NCBI GenBank assembly: GCA_029934515.1
Contig: JAOZMB010000017.1
Span: forward strand, 1-35,328
Source: Bacteroidales bacterium
Lineage (GTDB): Bacteria; Bacteroidota; Bacteroidia; Bacteroidales; JAADGE01
Direction: 5' to 3'
DNA: 35,328 nt
Positions 16,108-26,454 of the stretch are shown here, in pieces. The notes under the pieces are model-generated. The model was not told the origin of the DNA, made no database searches, and saw only the letters and a program-made list of their open reading frames with translations. Positions within the stretch are counted from its first letter, which is position 1. Each line of letters starts with the position of its first letter. A program made the position numbers and the translations under genes.

Positions 16108-18063
16108 ATGACAAAATTAAATTCAAAAATACCAGAAGGTAAATTAAAAGATAAATGGAGCAATTATAAGGCTCACCAAAACTTAGTAAACCCAGCAAAT
16201 AAAAGAAAAATTGACGTAATAGTTGTAGGAACAGGACTTGCTGGTGGAGCTGCCGCTGCAAGCCTTGCTGAGCTTGGTTTTAAAGTTAAAAATTTTTGCT
16301 ATCAAGACAGTCCACGAAGGGCGCACAGTATAGCCGCACAAGGTGGTATAAATGCCGCAAAAAATTATCCAAACGATGGAGACACTGTTTATCGTTTGTT
16401 TTATGATACAATAAAAGGAGGAGATTATCGAGCAAGAGAATCAAATGTTTATAGACTTGCTGAGGTTAGTAATTCAATTATAGACCAGTCGGTAGCACAG
16501 GGAGTTCCATTTGCAAGAGAATACGGAGGACTACTTGATAATCGTTCATTCGGTGGAGCATTAGTTTCACGGACATTTTACGCAAGAGGACAAACGGGAC
16601 AACAACTTTTACTCGGAGCTTATAGTGGTTTGAGCCGTCAGATAGGTCTTGGAAATGTTGAAATGTTTAATAGAACAGAGTTGATGGATATTGTTGTAAT
16701 AGATGGAAAGGCAAGAGGAATTGTAACCAGAAATCTTATTACAGGAAAAATTGAAAGTCATTTCGGACATGCTGTTGTTCTTGCAACTGGCGGATACGGA
16801 AATGTATTTTTCTTATCTACTAATGCGATGGGTTCAAATGGAAGTGCAGCTTGGAAAGCATACAAAAAAGGTGCGTTTATGTCTAATCCTTGTTTTGTAC
16901 AGATTCATCCAACGGCAATTCCACAACATGGTGATTTCCAATCGAAATTAACATTGATGAGCGAAAGTTTGAGAAACGATGGACGCATCTGGGTACCAAG
17001 AAAAAAAGAAGACGCTGTTGCCATACGCGAAGGAAAAAAACGTCCAGAAGATTTACCTGATGAAGACCGTGATTTTTATCTCGAAAGACGATACCCTGCT
17101 TTTGGTAACCTCGTACCGCGCGATGTTGCAGCAAGAGCCGCAAAAGAAAGAACTGATGCTGGTTTCGGAATAGAAAATAATCCTAAAAAAGAAGGTGTTT
17201 ATCTTGATTTTAAATATGCAATAAAAAGACTCGGAAGAGATGCAATAGAAGAAAGATATGGTAATTTATTCCAAATGTACGAAAAAATTACAGATGACAA
17301 TCCATACAAAACACCAATGAAAATATTCCCAGCTATTCATTATTCAATGGGTGGAATTTGGGTTGACTACGAATTACAAACAACAATTCCAGGTTTATTT
17401 GCAGCTGGCGAAGCTAATTTTTCAGACCATGGCGCAAACAGGCTTGGCGCATCAGCGCTTATGCAAGGACTTGCTGATGGTTATTTTGTTTTGCCTTACA
17501 CGATTCAAAATTATCTGGCTTATGAATTTGATACGCCACGAATGGATCCTAAAACACAAAAAGAATTTAAAAAAACAGAAGACGAAGTAAAAGCACGTAT
17601 TGATAAATTAATGAATATCAAAGGAAAGCAGTCTGTTGATTCGTTCCACAAAAGACTTGGACGTGTCATGTGGGACAAAGTAGGTATGGCAAGAGACGGC
17701 AAAGGATTACAAACTGCAATTAATGAAATTAAACAAATAAGAAAAGAATTCTGGCAAGACCTAAAAATACCTGGAGAAAAAGAAACTCTTAACGTTGAAC
17801 TTGAAAAAGCAAACAGAGTAGCAGACTTCCTCGAACTCGGTGAACTAATGGCACGAGATGCCTTGGCAAGAAAAGAATCGTGTGGAGGACACTTCAGAAC
17901 AGAATATAGATCAGAAGAAGGTGAAGCAAAAAGAAATGATGCAGAATATATGTACGTTGCAGCATGGGAATACAAAGGAGACAATAAAGAACCTGCACTA
18001 CACAAAGAACCTTTGCAATACGAAGAGATTGAGGTAAAAACACGTAATTATAAAACAGCGTAA
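16108..18063 (+). CDS. sdhA: Succinate dehydrogenase/fumarate reductase flavoprotein subunit
   Basis: This 651-residue catalytic subunit interconverts succinate and fumarate on the cytoplasmic face. The FAD-binding Rossmann motif is [13 protein letters not shown] (residues ~39-51). The flavin-attachment region [18 protein letters not shown] places the covalent FAD on His73. Further motifs are [18 protein letters not shown] with the substrate-binding His, the catalytic region [44 protein letters not shown] and the C-terminal [16 protein letters not shown]. The length and the extended [16 protein letters not shown] tail are typical of Bacteroidetes SdhA. It lies 202 bases after sdhC and 233 before sdhB. 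Confidence 0.96.
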   Translation: MTKLNSKIPEGKLKDKWSNYKAHQNLVNPANKRKIDVIVVGTGLAGGAAAASLAELGFKVKNFCYQDSPRRAHSIAAQGGINAAKNYPNDGDTVYRLFYDTIKGGDYRARESNVYRLAEVSNSIIDQSVAQGVPFAREYGGLLDNRSFGGALVSRTFYARGQTGQQLLLGAYSGLSRQIGLGNVEMFNRTELMDIVVIDGKARGIVTRNLITGKIESHFGHAVVLATGGYGNVFFLSTNAMGSNGSAAWKAYKKGAFMSNPCFVQIHPTAIPQHGDFQSKLTLMSESLRNDGRIWVPRKKEDAVAIREGKKRPEDLPDEDRDFYLERRYPAFGNLVPRDVAARAAKERTDAGFGIENNPKKEGVYLDFKYAIKRLGRDAIEERYGNLFQMYEKITDDNPYKTPMKIFPAIHYSMGGIWVDYELQTTIPGLFAAGEANFSDHGANRLGASALMQGLADGYFVLPYTIQNYLAYEFDTPRMDPKTQKEFKKTEDEVKARIDKLMNIKGKQSVDSFHKRLGRVMWDKVGMARDGKGLQTAINEIKQIRKEFWQDLKIPGEKETLNVELEKANRVADFLELGELMARDALARKESCGGHFRTEYRSEEGEAKRNDAEYMYVAAWEYKGDNKEPALHKEPLQYEEIEVKTRNYKTA

Positions 18064-18108
18064 ATTTAATAATAATGTAAATTAGTATCTACTAAAAAAG
18101 TATGATAA

Positions 18109-18227
18109 AACTTTGTCAAAGTTAAAATTATAATAGCTAACAACTATCTGATAATGTGTAGGTAATATTTTTATTAACTTTGGCAAAGTTAAACATAATA
18201 GTATTATACTGGGTAGATATAAGTTTG
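18109..18227 (+). promoter_or_regulatory. Repeated palindromes and a -7 box in the sdhA-sdhB gap
   Basis: AACTTTGTCAAAGTT (18109-18123) and AACTTTGGCAAAGTT (18176-18190) are near-identical perfect palindromes 67 bases apart; each is followed by AAAnnATAATAG-like sequence. TAAGTTTG at 18220-18227 fits the -7 consensus TAnnTTTG, 70 bases before sdhB, but no TTTG lies at the right distance upstream. This may be an operator pair with an internal promoter for sdhB. Confidence 0.4.
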
Positions 18228-18296
18228 TAATATAACAAAATTTATACAAATATTTTTATATTATTAAAGATTAACAAAAAATAATCAATAAACATT

Positions 18297-19055
18297 ATGG
18301 CATCAAAAAATATAAATTTAAAATTAAAAGTTTGGCGACAGGAAAACGCTAAATCAAAAGGTCAGTTTGAGAATTATGACCTAAAAAATATATCTACCGA
18401 TAGTTCATTTCTTGAAATGATAGATGTTCTTAATGAACAACTTGTGGGCGAGAATAAAGAACCGGTGGCATTCGACCACGACTGTCGAGAAGGGATATGT
18501 GGAATGTGCAGTCTGTTTATTAATGGTCAAGCACACGGACCAGACAGTCTTATAACAACTTGTCAGTTGCACATGCGTAAGTTCAAAGACGGTGAAACAA
18601 TAACTATCGAACCTTGGCGTGTTGGAAGTTTTCCAGTGATTAAAGACCTTATGGTTGACCGAACTGCTTATGAAAAAATAATGCAAGCGGGTGGGTTCGT
18701 TTCTGTTAATACAGGAGGAATTCCTGATGCAAATGCAATTCCGATACCAAAACCAAACGCGGACGAAGCAATGGATGCTGCTGCTTGTATTGGTTGTGGT
18801 GCTTGTGTGGCTACTTGTAAAAATTCATCTGCAATGTTATTCGTATCAGCAAAAGTTTCACAACTTGCTTTGTTGCCACAAGGTAGAGTAGAAGCAAGTA
18901 TAAGAGCCAAAAATATGGTAGCTAAAATGGACGAACTCGGTTTTGGAAACTGTTCAAATACAGGTGCTTGCGAAATGGAATGTCCAAAAGGAATAACACT
19001 TGCACATATAGCCAGATTAAACAGAGAATTCTTGTGTGCAAATGTAAAAGATTAA
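18297..19055 (+). CDS. sdhB: Succinate dehydrogenase/fumarate reductase iron-sulfur subunit
   Basis: This 252-residue subunit passes electrons between the flavin and the membrane quinone through three Fe-S clusters. The N-terminal ferredoxin domain has Cys63, Cys68, Cys71 (CREGICGMC) and Cys89 (TTCQLHM) for [2Fe-2S]. The C-terminal domain has Cys164, 167, 170 and 174 ([11 protein letters not shown]) plus Cys219, 225 and 229 ([15 protein letters not shown]) for [4Fe-4S] and [3Fe-4S]. The order sdhC-A-B is the usual one in Bacteroidetes. An intrinsic terminator begins 35 bases after the stop. Confidence 0.96.
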   Translation: MASKNINLKLKVWRQENAKSKGQFENYDLKNISTDSSFLEMIDVLNEQLVGENKEPVAFDHDCREGICGMCSLFINGQAHGPDSLITTCQLHMRKFKDGETITIEPWRVGSFPVIKDLMVDRTAYEKIMQAGGFVSVNTGGIPDANAIPIPKPNADEAMDAAACIGCGACVATCKNSSAMLFVSAKVSQLALLPQGRVEASIRAKNMVAKMDELGFGNCSNTGACEMECPKGITLAHIARLNREFLCANVKD

Positions 19056-19089
19056 AATGTAAGTATAATATAATTAATTTATATTCAGG

Positions 19090-19140
19090 AAAGTACAGCA
19101 TGATCAATTCTAAAAACATTGATTTACTGTACTTTTTTTT
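19090..19140 (+). terminator. Intrinsic terminator of the sdhCAB genes
   Basis: AAAGTACAG (19090-19098) pairs with CTGTACTTT (19127-19135), with a further ATCAAT/ATTGAT stem inside, and the right arm runs into an eight-T tract. It separates sdhB from the AsmA-like gene that starts 19 bases later. Confidence 0.8.
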
Positions 19141-19158
19141 ACAACAAATATTTGTAAA

Positions 19159-22100
19159 ATGGATTCTCTAAAAATAAAAAAAAAAGCAAAAAAGCGAAAA
19201 CATTTTATTGGTAAAATATTAATTATCATAATTTTGGTTTCGCTTACAGCAGAGTTAATGTTATTATATTTAGCAACACCGTTGTTAAAATCTGGAATAC
19301 AACGACTTGTTAATAAAGAAAGTAAAGGAATTTATAATATTGATTTTGATAAAATAAGTATAGAACTAACAACAAGAAGCCTTATTTTATCCGATTTTAA
19401 ACTTATTCCAGATACTGTATTGTATAATAAACTAAAAAATACACAAAAATTTAAAACAGCTTTGTATCAAATATCATTTGAACATCTTAGTTTTAAAAAT
19501 TTTCAGTTTTTAAGGTTTTTAGAATCCGAAGATTTTGAACTAATGAGCATAGAAATAAATAAACCAGTATTAAAAATTTTAGCTTTGCCTGACAAAATAA
19601 ATACCACAAAATACGATGCAGTTCACCGTGATTTATATTCTATTATTTCGCCATATATGCGAACTTTAATAATCAAAAATATTTCAATAAAAGAAGGATA
19701 TTTTAATTTACAGTTAAAAAGTTCAAACAAAACAGGCAAATCAGTTGCTGAAAAAATTTCAGTAAATTTGTATAATTTTAAATTAGATTCAACAGCTTTT
19801 ATTACAAAAAATAAACTTTTTTATTCTGATAGTTTAATTTTTGAAGTAGATAATTACAGCCTTAAACTTAACGACGGTATTCATAGAGTTTATGCAGAGA
19901 AGACAAAAATTTCGCTTGCCGATTCATTTATTATAATAAAAAATGCAAAAATATATACAGAGCAAGAAATCGAAAAAACGACAAAAAACAAAGCAATATA
20001 CAATTTTAATTTACCAGAAATCAAACTGCTTGGAATTGATGTTTACAAGGCATGGTTTAATAACGAAATTTCTATTAATAAGGTTGAATTTGATTCGGCA
20101 AAAATACATATCACTGTTCCGAAAATAAAAAAAGAAACAAGCAAACAGAAAAAACAACTCGCCGATTATAAGAACATTTATTCACTTATAGAAGGTAAAT
20201 TAAGCGCCGTAGATATTAAAGAATTTACTTTTAAAGAAGCAAGTTTCGTTCTTTTTAAAGGGTTTAATATCAAAGAACCATCATACAGAATAAAAAATTT
20301 AACTTTGTTGCTGACAAATTTTCAGCTTGACTCTACTTCATATTATAAAAAAAATAAAATATTGTATTCCGAAAATATTTTAATGTATGTTGAGGATTAT
20401 TATATGGAACTTGCAAAAGGAACTCATCGGATAGAAGCAAGCGAATTTATGCTCTCTACAAAAAAACGACAGATTAAAGCACATAACATAAAAATACTTC
20501 CAATAAATAATTATCCAAATTACAAAGTGAAAATGAATATATTAATTCCGAATTTACAGGTAAATAACACAGATTTTATCAGAGCATATAATTTTGGTAT
20601 TTTAAATATTGATGAAGTTAGAGCTAAAAACTCACGATTAAATATTGTGAAATTTTATAGAGGAAAAAAAAAAAAGAAGAAAAAAATTGATATAATATAC
20701 GATATGTTATCAGATTATCTGAGTGCCGTAAATATTGAAAAAGTATATATATCAAACGGAAGTTTTGATTTAAAAAGAAATCTTGATAATAAAAAATCAG
20801 CTTTTTTTAGAGGAAATATTTCATTGAACCTGAGAGATTTTACTGTTGACGCAAACACAAGAAAACGAAATGACAGACTTTTTTATGCAAGCGAATTTGA
20901 TATTAAATTAAAAAAATATTCAATGAAATCAGGTAAAGATTTGCATGTATTAAAAATTGGAAAATTAGACTTATCTTCTTTTAATTCGTTCTTAGAAGTA
21001 GAAGAACTTGAATATTATCCAAAAAGAAACGAAAATTCAGATAGTTTGATGAAAAAATACAAAAAATCAAATTTAACTTATTTTTTTGTCGATAAACTTT
21101 CGTTCACAGACGCTGATATTAAAAAGGCAATATTTAAAAAAGAATTAAATATAAATTCAATAAATATTTTGAAACCGCAATTGTTTAACGTAAAATATAA
21201 AAACAAGAACCTCGAAGAACAAGATACAACAAAAAATATAAATGCAAATATCAAGGAATCTTACAGAAAAGTTTTTCAAAGAATGCTTGGCGGGAATTTA
21301 AATATTATTAATGTGGACAGCCTGAAAATTGACAGTGGTTATATTCATTTTTCACTTTTAGATTCGGCAGGCAACAACTTATATAATTTTAATAATAAAT
21401 TTTCTGTTACAGCTGATAATTTCAAATTTAATAAAGATTCAATAATTAACAACGACCCATTATTAGAAGGAAATGCAAAAATAGAACTTTACAATTATAA
21501 TACTTTGTTGCCAGATAATATTCACAAATTAGAAATAAATAAAATAACTTACAACACGAAAGACTCTTCTATGCGTGCAGAAAGAGTCAGAGTAAAACCG
21601 CAAAAAAACAATGCCGTAGAATTGCGAAAAAAAAATACATACACAATATTTTTTCCAGAAATAACAGCGGAAAATATTGATACTGAGAAGTTTATTTCTG
21701 AAAAGTTTTTTTTGGCAGGAAAAATTAATATTCCAAAATTAGAAATTATTATAACAAAAAAAGATATTAACAAAAATAATAAAAATATTAAAAAAGAAAA
21801 TATTAAACAAAAAATTAAAGGATTTAAAATTAATAATTTAACTATTAATAACGGAATAATTAAAATTTTGGATAATAAAGATTCAATTCAAAAAATCAAT
21901 TCAAAAGCTGAATTTAGTATTAATATTGATAATTTTTGTTCTGATACGACAAATATTAATAAAAAATTCAAATATGATAAAGCCGATATTTCGCTTAATA
22001 ATTTATTGTTTAATCTGCCAGATAATATGTATTCAATAACAAGTGATTCTGTTAATTATTCATATATCGATAGAAAACTTTTGTTTAAAAATTTCAATTT

Positions 22101-23646
22101 TCAGTTTGATTCGACAAAAAATATTTTGGATTATCTGAACAAAAATAACAAAAAATCGGTTTTCAAAATAAATATAGCAAACGGTTTTGTTACGAGTTTA
22201 AATATTGATGATATTATATTTAACAAAAAAGTGAACATCGAAAAGGTGTTTATTAATAATTCAAATATTAATATTGCTAAATACATAGACAACGATAACA
22301 AAAAAAAGATTTCGGAAATAGAAGAAAATATTAAACTAAAATTATCCAGTAAATTTAAAGAATTTAAAATTGCAGAATTTGATTATAATAATGTAAATAT
22401 TAGTTCTATAAATAAAAAATCTAATAAAAAACCTTTTCTATTAGAAGACATAAATGGCAAAATTACAGATTTTGATATTGAACCATCAAAAGCAAAAAAT
22501 CGTTCAAGATTTTTGCTGTCTGAGGACTTTTCGTTGAGCTTTCCAAAATACGAATTATCGACCACAGACAGTATGTATGATTTTAACTTGACAAATATTA
22601 ATATTTCCAGTTTGCAACAGAGAGTTTCTGTTAGTTCAGTAGAATTAATTCCTCGCTACGGGAAATATTTATTTGCAAGGAAAGATGGTTTTCAAAAAAG
22701 TGTTATGCACATAAAAGACGGAGATCTATTTTGTGAAGGCATTGATTTCAGAAGGTTAATCAACAAAAAAGAAATTGATATAAAGCTCGTAGAATTGAAT
22801 AATATTGATATTAATATTTTTAAGGACAAACATTTACCAGAGGATTCATTGCGGCGACCATTACCTCCTTGGAAACATATAAATAGACTGAAAAATTATA
22901 TTAAAATTGATAGCATAAATTTTAATAATATCAATATTGAATACGAACAAAATAACAAAAAAACATATAAAACAGGAATATTAAATATAACTGGATTATC
23001 TGGAAATATTACAAATATTACAAATGACACGACTTTATTTGACACAAAAATATATACACAAATTAATGTTTCTGGTTGGTTACAAGAGAAAGCATTTTTC
23101 AAATCATATTTTTTCTTTCCGTTAGAATATGAGGTTAACGATTATGTTTTTGGTGGAAGTATTGAAACTTTTGATTTTAATGTATTTAATCCTTTTTTAG
23201 AGAAGACAGCTCTTGTTTCGATAAAATCTGGTGTCTCGAACAAGATTCAGTTTAATGTTAATGCCAATAATGAATACGCCGAAGGTGTTTTGAAGTTTAA
23301 TTACAATGACCTAAAAATAAAACTTATAGATACAACACAATCATCTAAAAAATTCAAATCGCTTGCTACAAATACTTTCTTGGCAAGCGATAATCCCAAA
23401 AATAGACTGTCAAAATTAAAAGAAGGAAAAATTTATTACGAAAAAGTTAAACATAAAAGTGAGTTTAACTTCTGGATTAAGTCATTGTTAAGTGGTGTTT
23501 ATTCTACTTTCGGAATAAAATCTAAACAAATGAAAAAACGAATAAAATTGAATAAATCAAATGTCAAATCCTTGAAAAAAGAACAACGTTCAGAAGACAA
23601 AAAAGAACGAAAAGAAAATAAAATCATAAAAAGAGTTTTGAAATAA
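19159..23646 (+). CDS. Very large AsmA-like membrane-anchored protein built of about seven repeats
   Basis: This is a 1495-residue protein with a basic N-terminus, one membrane helix (residues ~17-40, KILIIIILVSLTAELMLLYL) and a long beta-rich region facing the periplasm. The N-terminal IDFDKISIELTTRSLILSDF and the C-terminal part (EYAEGVLKFNYNDLKIKLI, KSEFNFWIKSLLSGVYSTFG) resemble AsmA/DUF748-type proteins, a superfamily thought to move or chaperone lipids between membranes. Internal units begin near residues 160, 341, 514, 702, 880, 1060 and 1241, a period of ~180. Each starts with a pattern like YLSAVNIEKVYISNGSFDL, and early units then have FxLDSTxxxxKNKxxYSE. The C-terminal 45 residues are strongly basic. 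It is separated from sdhB by a terminator and lies 27 bases before the thioesterase, so those two may be co-transcribed. Confidence 0.7.
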   Translation: MDSLKIKKKAKKRKHFIGKILIIIILVSLTAELMLLYLATPLLKSGIQRLVNKESKGIYNIDFDKISIELTTRSLILSDFKLIPDTVLYNKLKNTQKFKTALYQISFEHLSFKNFQFLRFLESEDFELMSIEINKPVLKILALPDKINTTKYDAVHRDLYSIISPYMRTLIIKNISIKEGYFNLQLKSSNKTGKSVAEKISVNLYNFKLDSTAFITKNKLFYSDSLIFEVDNYSLKLNDGIHRVYAEKTKISLADSFIIIKNAKIYTEQEIEKTTKNKAIYNFNLPEIKLLGIDVYKAWFNNEISINKVEFDSAKIHITVPKIKKETSKQKKQLADYKNIYSLIEGKLSAVDIKEFTFKEASFVLFKGFNIKEPSYRIKNLTLLLTNFQLDSTSYYKKNKILYSENILMYVEDYYMELAKGTHRIEASEFMLSTKKRQIKAHNIKILPINNYPNYKVKMNILIPNLQVNNTDFIRAYNFGILNIDEVRAKNSRLNIVKFYRGKKKKKKKIDIIYDMLSDYLSAVNIEKVYISNGSFDLKRNLDNKKSAFFRGNISLNLRDFTVDANTRKRNDRLFYASEFDIKLKKYSMKSGKDLHVLKIGKLDLSSFNSFLEVEELEYYPKRNENSDSLMKKYKKSNLTYFFVDKLSFTDADIKKAIFKKELNINSINILKPQLFNVKYKNKNLEEQDTTKNINANIKESYRKVFQRMLGGNLNIINVDSLKIDSGYIHFSLLDSAGNNLYNFNNKFSVTADNFKFNKDSIINNDPLLEGNAKIELYNYNTLLPDNIHKLEINKITYNTKDSSMRAERVRVKPQKNNAVELRKKNTYTIFFPEITAENIDTEKFISEKFFLAGKINIPKLEIIITKKDINKNNKNIKKENIKQKIKGFKINNLTINNGIIKILDNKDSIQKINSKAEFSINIDNFCSDTTNINKKFKYDKADISLNNLLFNLPDNMYSITSDSVNYSYIDRKLLFKNFNFQFDSTKNILDYLNKNNKKSVFKINIANGFVTSLNIDDIIFNKKVNIEKVFINNSNINIAKYIDNDNKKKISEIEENIKLKLSSKFKEFKIAEFDYNNVNISSINKKSNKKPFLLEDINGKITDFDIEPSKAKNRSRFLLSEDFSLSFPKYELSTTDSMYDFNLTNINISSLQQRVSVSSVELIPRYGKYLFARKDGFQKSVMHIKDGDLFCEGIDFRRLINKKEIDIKLVELNNIDINIFKDKHLPEDSLRRPLPPWKHINRLKNYIKIDSINFNNINIEYEQNNKKTYKTGILNITGLSGNITNITNDTTLFDTKIYTQINVSGWLQEKAFFKSYFFFPLEYEVNDYVFGGSIETFDFNVFNPFLEKTALVSIKSGVSNKIQFNVNANNEYAEGVLKFNYNDLKIKLIDTTQSSKKFKSLATNTFLASDNPKNRLSKLKEGKIYYEKVKHKSEFNFWIKSLLSGVYSTFGIKSKQMKKRIKLNKSNVKSLKKEQRSEDKKERKENKIIKRVLK

Positions 23647-23673
23647 AAACTGTAATTTTTAATTTTTTGAACC

Positions 23674-24111
23674 ATGTATATCACAGAGACAAAAATAAGA
23701 GTAAGATACGGCGAGACAGACAGAATGGGTTATGTTTATTACGGTAATTATCCGCTTTATTACGAAGTTGCTCGTACTGATATGATACGAAAGTTAGGCT
23801 GGTCGTACAAAAAAATGGAGAAGAACGGGATACTACTTCCTGTTGTGTCATTGAATATAAAGTATATAAAACCAGCATATTACGATGATGTTTTAATCGT
23901 AAAAACATATTTAATAAAAATAGTAAATAGTCGTATAATGTTTACTTATGAAATTTTTAATGAAAAAAAAGAACTCATCAACAAAGGCGATACTACATTA
24001 GTTTTTTTGAATGCCAAAACAAAAAGACCAGAAGCGGCTCCGCCACTTTTGATTGAAACATTAAATAAAAAATTGTCATGTAATAAGAAAAATATTTCTA
24101 TATCTGAATAA
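23674..24111 (+). CDS. Hotdog-fold acyl-CoA thioesterase (4HBT/YbgC type)
   Basis: This is a complete 145-residue hotdog protein. The family signature RYGETDRMGYVYYGNYPLYY (residues ~10-29) carries the catalytic Asp of the YbgC/4-hydroxybenzoyl-CoA thioesterase group, with Tyr where many members have His (MGVVYHANY). The motif SLNIKYIKPAYYDDVLIV follows. It would hydrolyse acyl-CoA thioesters in the cytoplasm; the substrate is not evident. Gap to the AsmA-like gene is 27 bases, so an operon linked to envelope lipid metabolism is possible. A Tol-Pal setting as for E. coli YbgC is not present here. Confidence 0.88.
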   Translation: MYITETKIRVRYGETDRMGYVYYGNYPLYYEVARTDMIRKLGWSYKKMEKNGILLPVVSLNIKYIKPAYYDDVLIVKTYLIKIVNSRIMFTYEIFNEKKELINKGDTTLVFLNAKTKRPEAAPPLLIETLNKKLSCNKKNISISE

Positions 24112-24333
24112 AATTTTGGTTCTCCGAGTTTATTTAAGCATCAAAATAATGTAAAAACATTAAACTATATTTTGTTCGTAAATAATCTTTTTGAACCAAA
24201 AATTTTCAATAATATGATTTAGTAATCGTTAAAAAATAACTTTCTGATTTGTTTTTGTAAAATATTTATTACTATGTGTAAACCAATTCGTAATTTTCTT
24301 AACATACAATATAATCAATAAAAAATTAAACTA

Positions 24334-26340
24334 ATGAAATTTAAAAAATCAATATTAGAAGGAATTCCTAATGTTCTTCCAAAGTATAAAGGTGCCAGAC
24401 CAGAAATAAATCATGCTCCAAAGCGAAAAGATATTTTAAATAAAGAAGAAAAAAAACTTGCATTAAAAAATGCGCTTAGATATTTTCCTAAGAAATATCA
24501 TGTAGAGTTGGCTGAAGAATTTGCAAACGAGCTTAAAAAATATGGGCGTATATATATGTATCGTTTTCGTCCTGATTACAAAATATACGCGCGGAGTATT
24601 GATAAATATCCAGCAAAATCAAAACAGGCTGCTGCAATAATGTTGATGATTCAAAATAATCTTGATGACGACGTGGCACAACATCCAGATGAACTTATAA
24701 CTTATGGTGGAAACGGTGCTGTTTTTCAGAACTGGGCACAGTACAGGATTACAATGCAATATCTTGCAAAAATGTCTAACAAACAAACACTTGTTATGTA
24801 TTCTGGACATCCGCTTGGACTTTTCCCATCGCATAAGGAAGCGCCACGAGTGGTTGTTACAAACGGTATGACTATTCCTAATTATTCCAAACCAGAACAT
24901 TTGGAAAAATTTAATGCTCTCGGTGTTTCGCAGTACGGACAAATGACGGCTGGTTCATATATGTATATAGGGCCGCAGGGAATTGTTCATGGAACAACAA
25001 TAACTATTATAAATGCTTGTAGAAAAATTGCAAAAGAAAAAGAAACTGATTTAAGTGGCAAACTTTTTGTGTCCTCTGGACTTGGCGGTATGTCTGGCGC
25101 TCAACCAAAGGCTGGGAATATTGCAGGTTTAATATCAGTTATAGCTGAGGTAAACGAAAAAGCTGCAAGTAAAAGACACAAACAAGGCTGGGTTGACGAA
25201 ATTACTTATGATTTGAACAAGCTTGTAAAACGTGTAAAAAAAGCTAAAATAACAAAAGAAATTGTATCAATTGCTTTTGTTGGCAATATTGTCGAACTTT
25301 GGCAGAGGTTCGACAAGGAGAATATTTTTATTGACATAGGTTCAGACCAGACATCATTGCACAATCCATGGTCTGGTGGTTATTATCCTGTTGGTTTGAG
25401 TTTTGAGGAGAGTAATAAAATGATGACCGAAGACCCTAAACTTTTTAAAGAAAAAGTTTGTTCTTCTTTAATAAAACAAATATCTGCAATAAAAAAACAT
25501 ACAGACAAAGGAACATATTTTTTCGACTACGGCAATGCTTTCCTTCTTGAAGCCAAACGGGCAGGTGCTGATATTGTCAATAAAGATGGAACTTTTATTT
25601 ATCCATCTTATGTTCAGGATATTATGGGACCTATGTTTTTTGATTTTGGATTTGGCCCATTTCGTTGGGTTTGTACTTCTGGCAAACAATCTGATTTAGA
25701 AAAAACAGATAGAATTGCTGTAAATGTTTTGAAAAAAATATTAAAAAAAACATCTCCTGAAATTCAACAACAAATGCACGACAATATCCTGTGGATAGAA
25801 AAAGCTGGAAAGAACAATCTCGTTGTAGGCTCTCAGGCACGCATATTATATGCAGATTGCGAAGGTCGAACAAAAATAGCACTGGCATTTAACGATGCTA
25901 TTAAATCTGGTGAAATATCTGCTCCGATAGTTATTGGACGTGACCACCACGATGTTTCTGGAACAGATTCTCCATACCGTGAGACTTCAAATATTTATGA
26001 CGGTTCGCAATATACAGCCGACATGGCTGTCCAAAATGTAATAGGTGATTCCTTTCGTGGTGCAACATGGGTCTCGCTACACAATGGAGGAGGTGTAGGT
26101 TGGGGAGAAGTTATAAATGGAGGATTCGGAATGCTACTCAACGGAAGCAAAAAAACAAAACAGAGAATTAAAATGATGTTACACTGGGACGTAAATAACG
26201 GAATCGGAAGAAGAAGCTGGGCAAGAAACAAAGAAGCAATTTTGGCAATTAAAAAAGCAATGTACAAAAATAAAAATCTAATAGTAACTATGCCAAATTT
26301 TATAGACGAAAAAATTGTAAATAATATATATCAAAAATAA
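24334..26340 (+). CDS. hutU: Urocanate hydratase, long (animal-like) form
   Basis: This 668-residue enzyme hydrates urocanate to imidazolonepropionate with tightly bound NAD, the second step of histidine breakdown. Visible motifs are YGGNGAVFQNWAQYR (124-138), MYSGHPLGLFPSH, SSGLGGMSGAQPKAG (NAD site, ~247-261), RDHHDVSGTDSPYRETSN (536-553) and GATWVSLHNGGGVGWGEV. The length and the sequence GSQARILYAD (499-508) match the ~670-residue form of animals and Bacteroidetes. The ~555-residue proteobacterial form has the cysteine signature GLPxRICW at this position; that cysteine is absent here, although Cys509 follows a few residues later. The upstream 222 bases hold no clear promoter. No hutI, hutG or ftcD is nearby. 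Confidence 0.93.
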   Translation: MKFKKSILEGIPNVLPKYKGARPEINHAPKRKDILNKEEKKLALKNALRYFPKKYHVELAEEFANELKKYGRIYMYRFRPDYKIYARSIDKYPAKSKQAAAIMLMIQNNLDDDVAQHPDELITYGGNGAVFQNWAQYRITMQYLAKMSNKQTLVMYSGHPLGLFPSHKEAPRVVVTNGMTIPNYSKPEHLEKFNALGVSQYGQMTAGSYMYIGPQGIVHGTTITIINACRKIAKEKETDLSGKLFVSSGLGGMSGAQPKAGNIAGLISVIAEVNEKAASKRHKQGWVDEITYDLNKLVKRVKKAKITKEIVSIAFVGNIVELWQRFDKENIFIDIGSDQTSLHNPWSGGYYPVGLSFEESNKMMTEDPKLFKEKVCSSLIKQISAIKKHTDKGTYFFDYGNAFLLEAKRAGADIVNKDGTFIYPSYVQDIMGPMFFDFGFGPFRWVCTSGKQSDLEKTDRIAVNVLKKILKKTSPEIQQQMHDNILWIEKAGKNNLVVGSQARILYADCEGRTKIALAFNDAIKSGEISAPIVIGRDHHDVSGTDSPYRETSNIYDGSQYTADMAVQNVIGDSFRGATWVSLHNGGGVGWGEVINGGFGMLLNGSKKTKQRIKMMLHWDVNNGIGRRSWARNKEAILAIKKAMYKNKNLIVTMPNFIDEKIVNNIYQK

Positions 26341-26385
26341 AATTTGATTGATTATAAAAAAAAAAATTATACAATAAACAAAAAC

Positions 26386-26415
26386 ACCGTGCCTAACTTT
26401 TTGATTAGGCACGGT
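26386..26415. terminator. Bidirectional terminator between hutU and the porin gene
   Basis: ACCGTGCCTAA (26386-26396) and TTAGGCACGGT (26405-26415) form a perfect 11-bp stem with an 8-base loop. It sits between convergent genes and is the most GC-rich stem in the window. Confidence 0.85.
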
Positions 26416-26454
26416 ATTGTTATAGTATAAATATTTAAATTTTAAGTAATAGTA

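Noticed and set aside
17520-18005. 161-codon minus-strand ORF inside sdhA
   Set aside because: It is an antisense frame of a well-conserved gene, serine/leucine-rich as expected from the complement of sdhA codons, with no recognisable domain.
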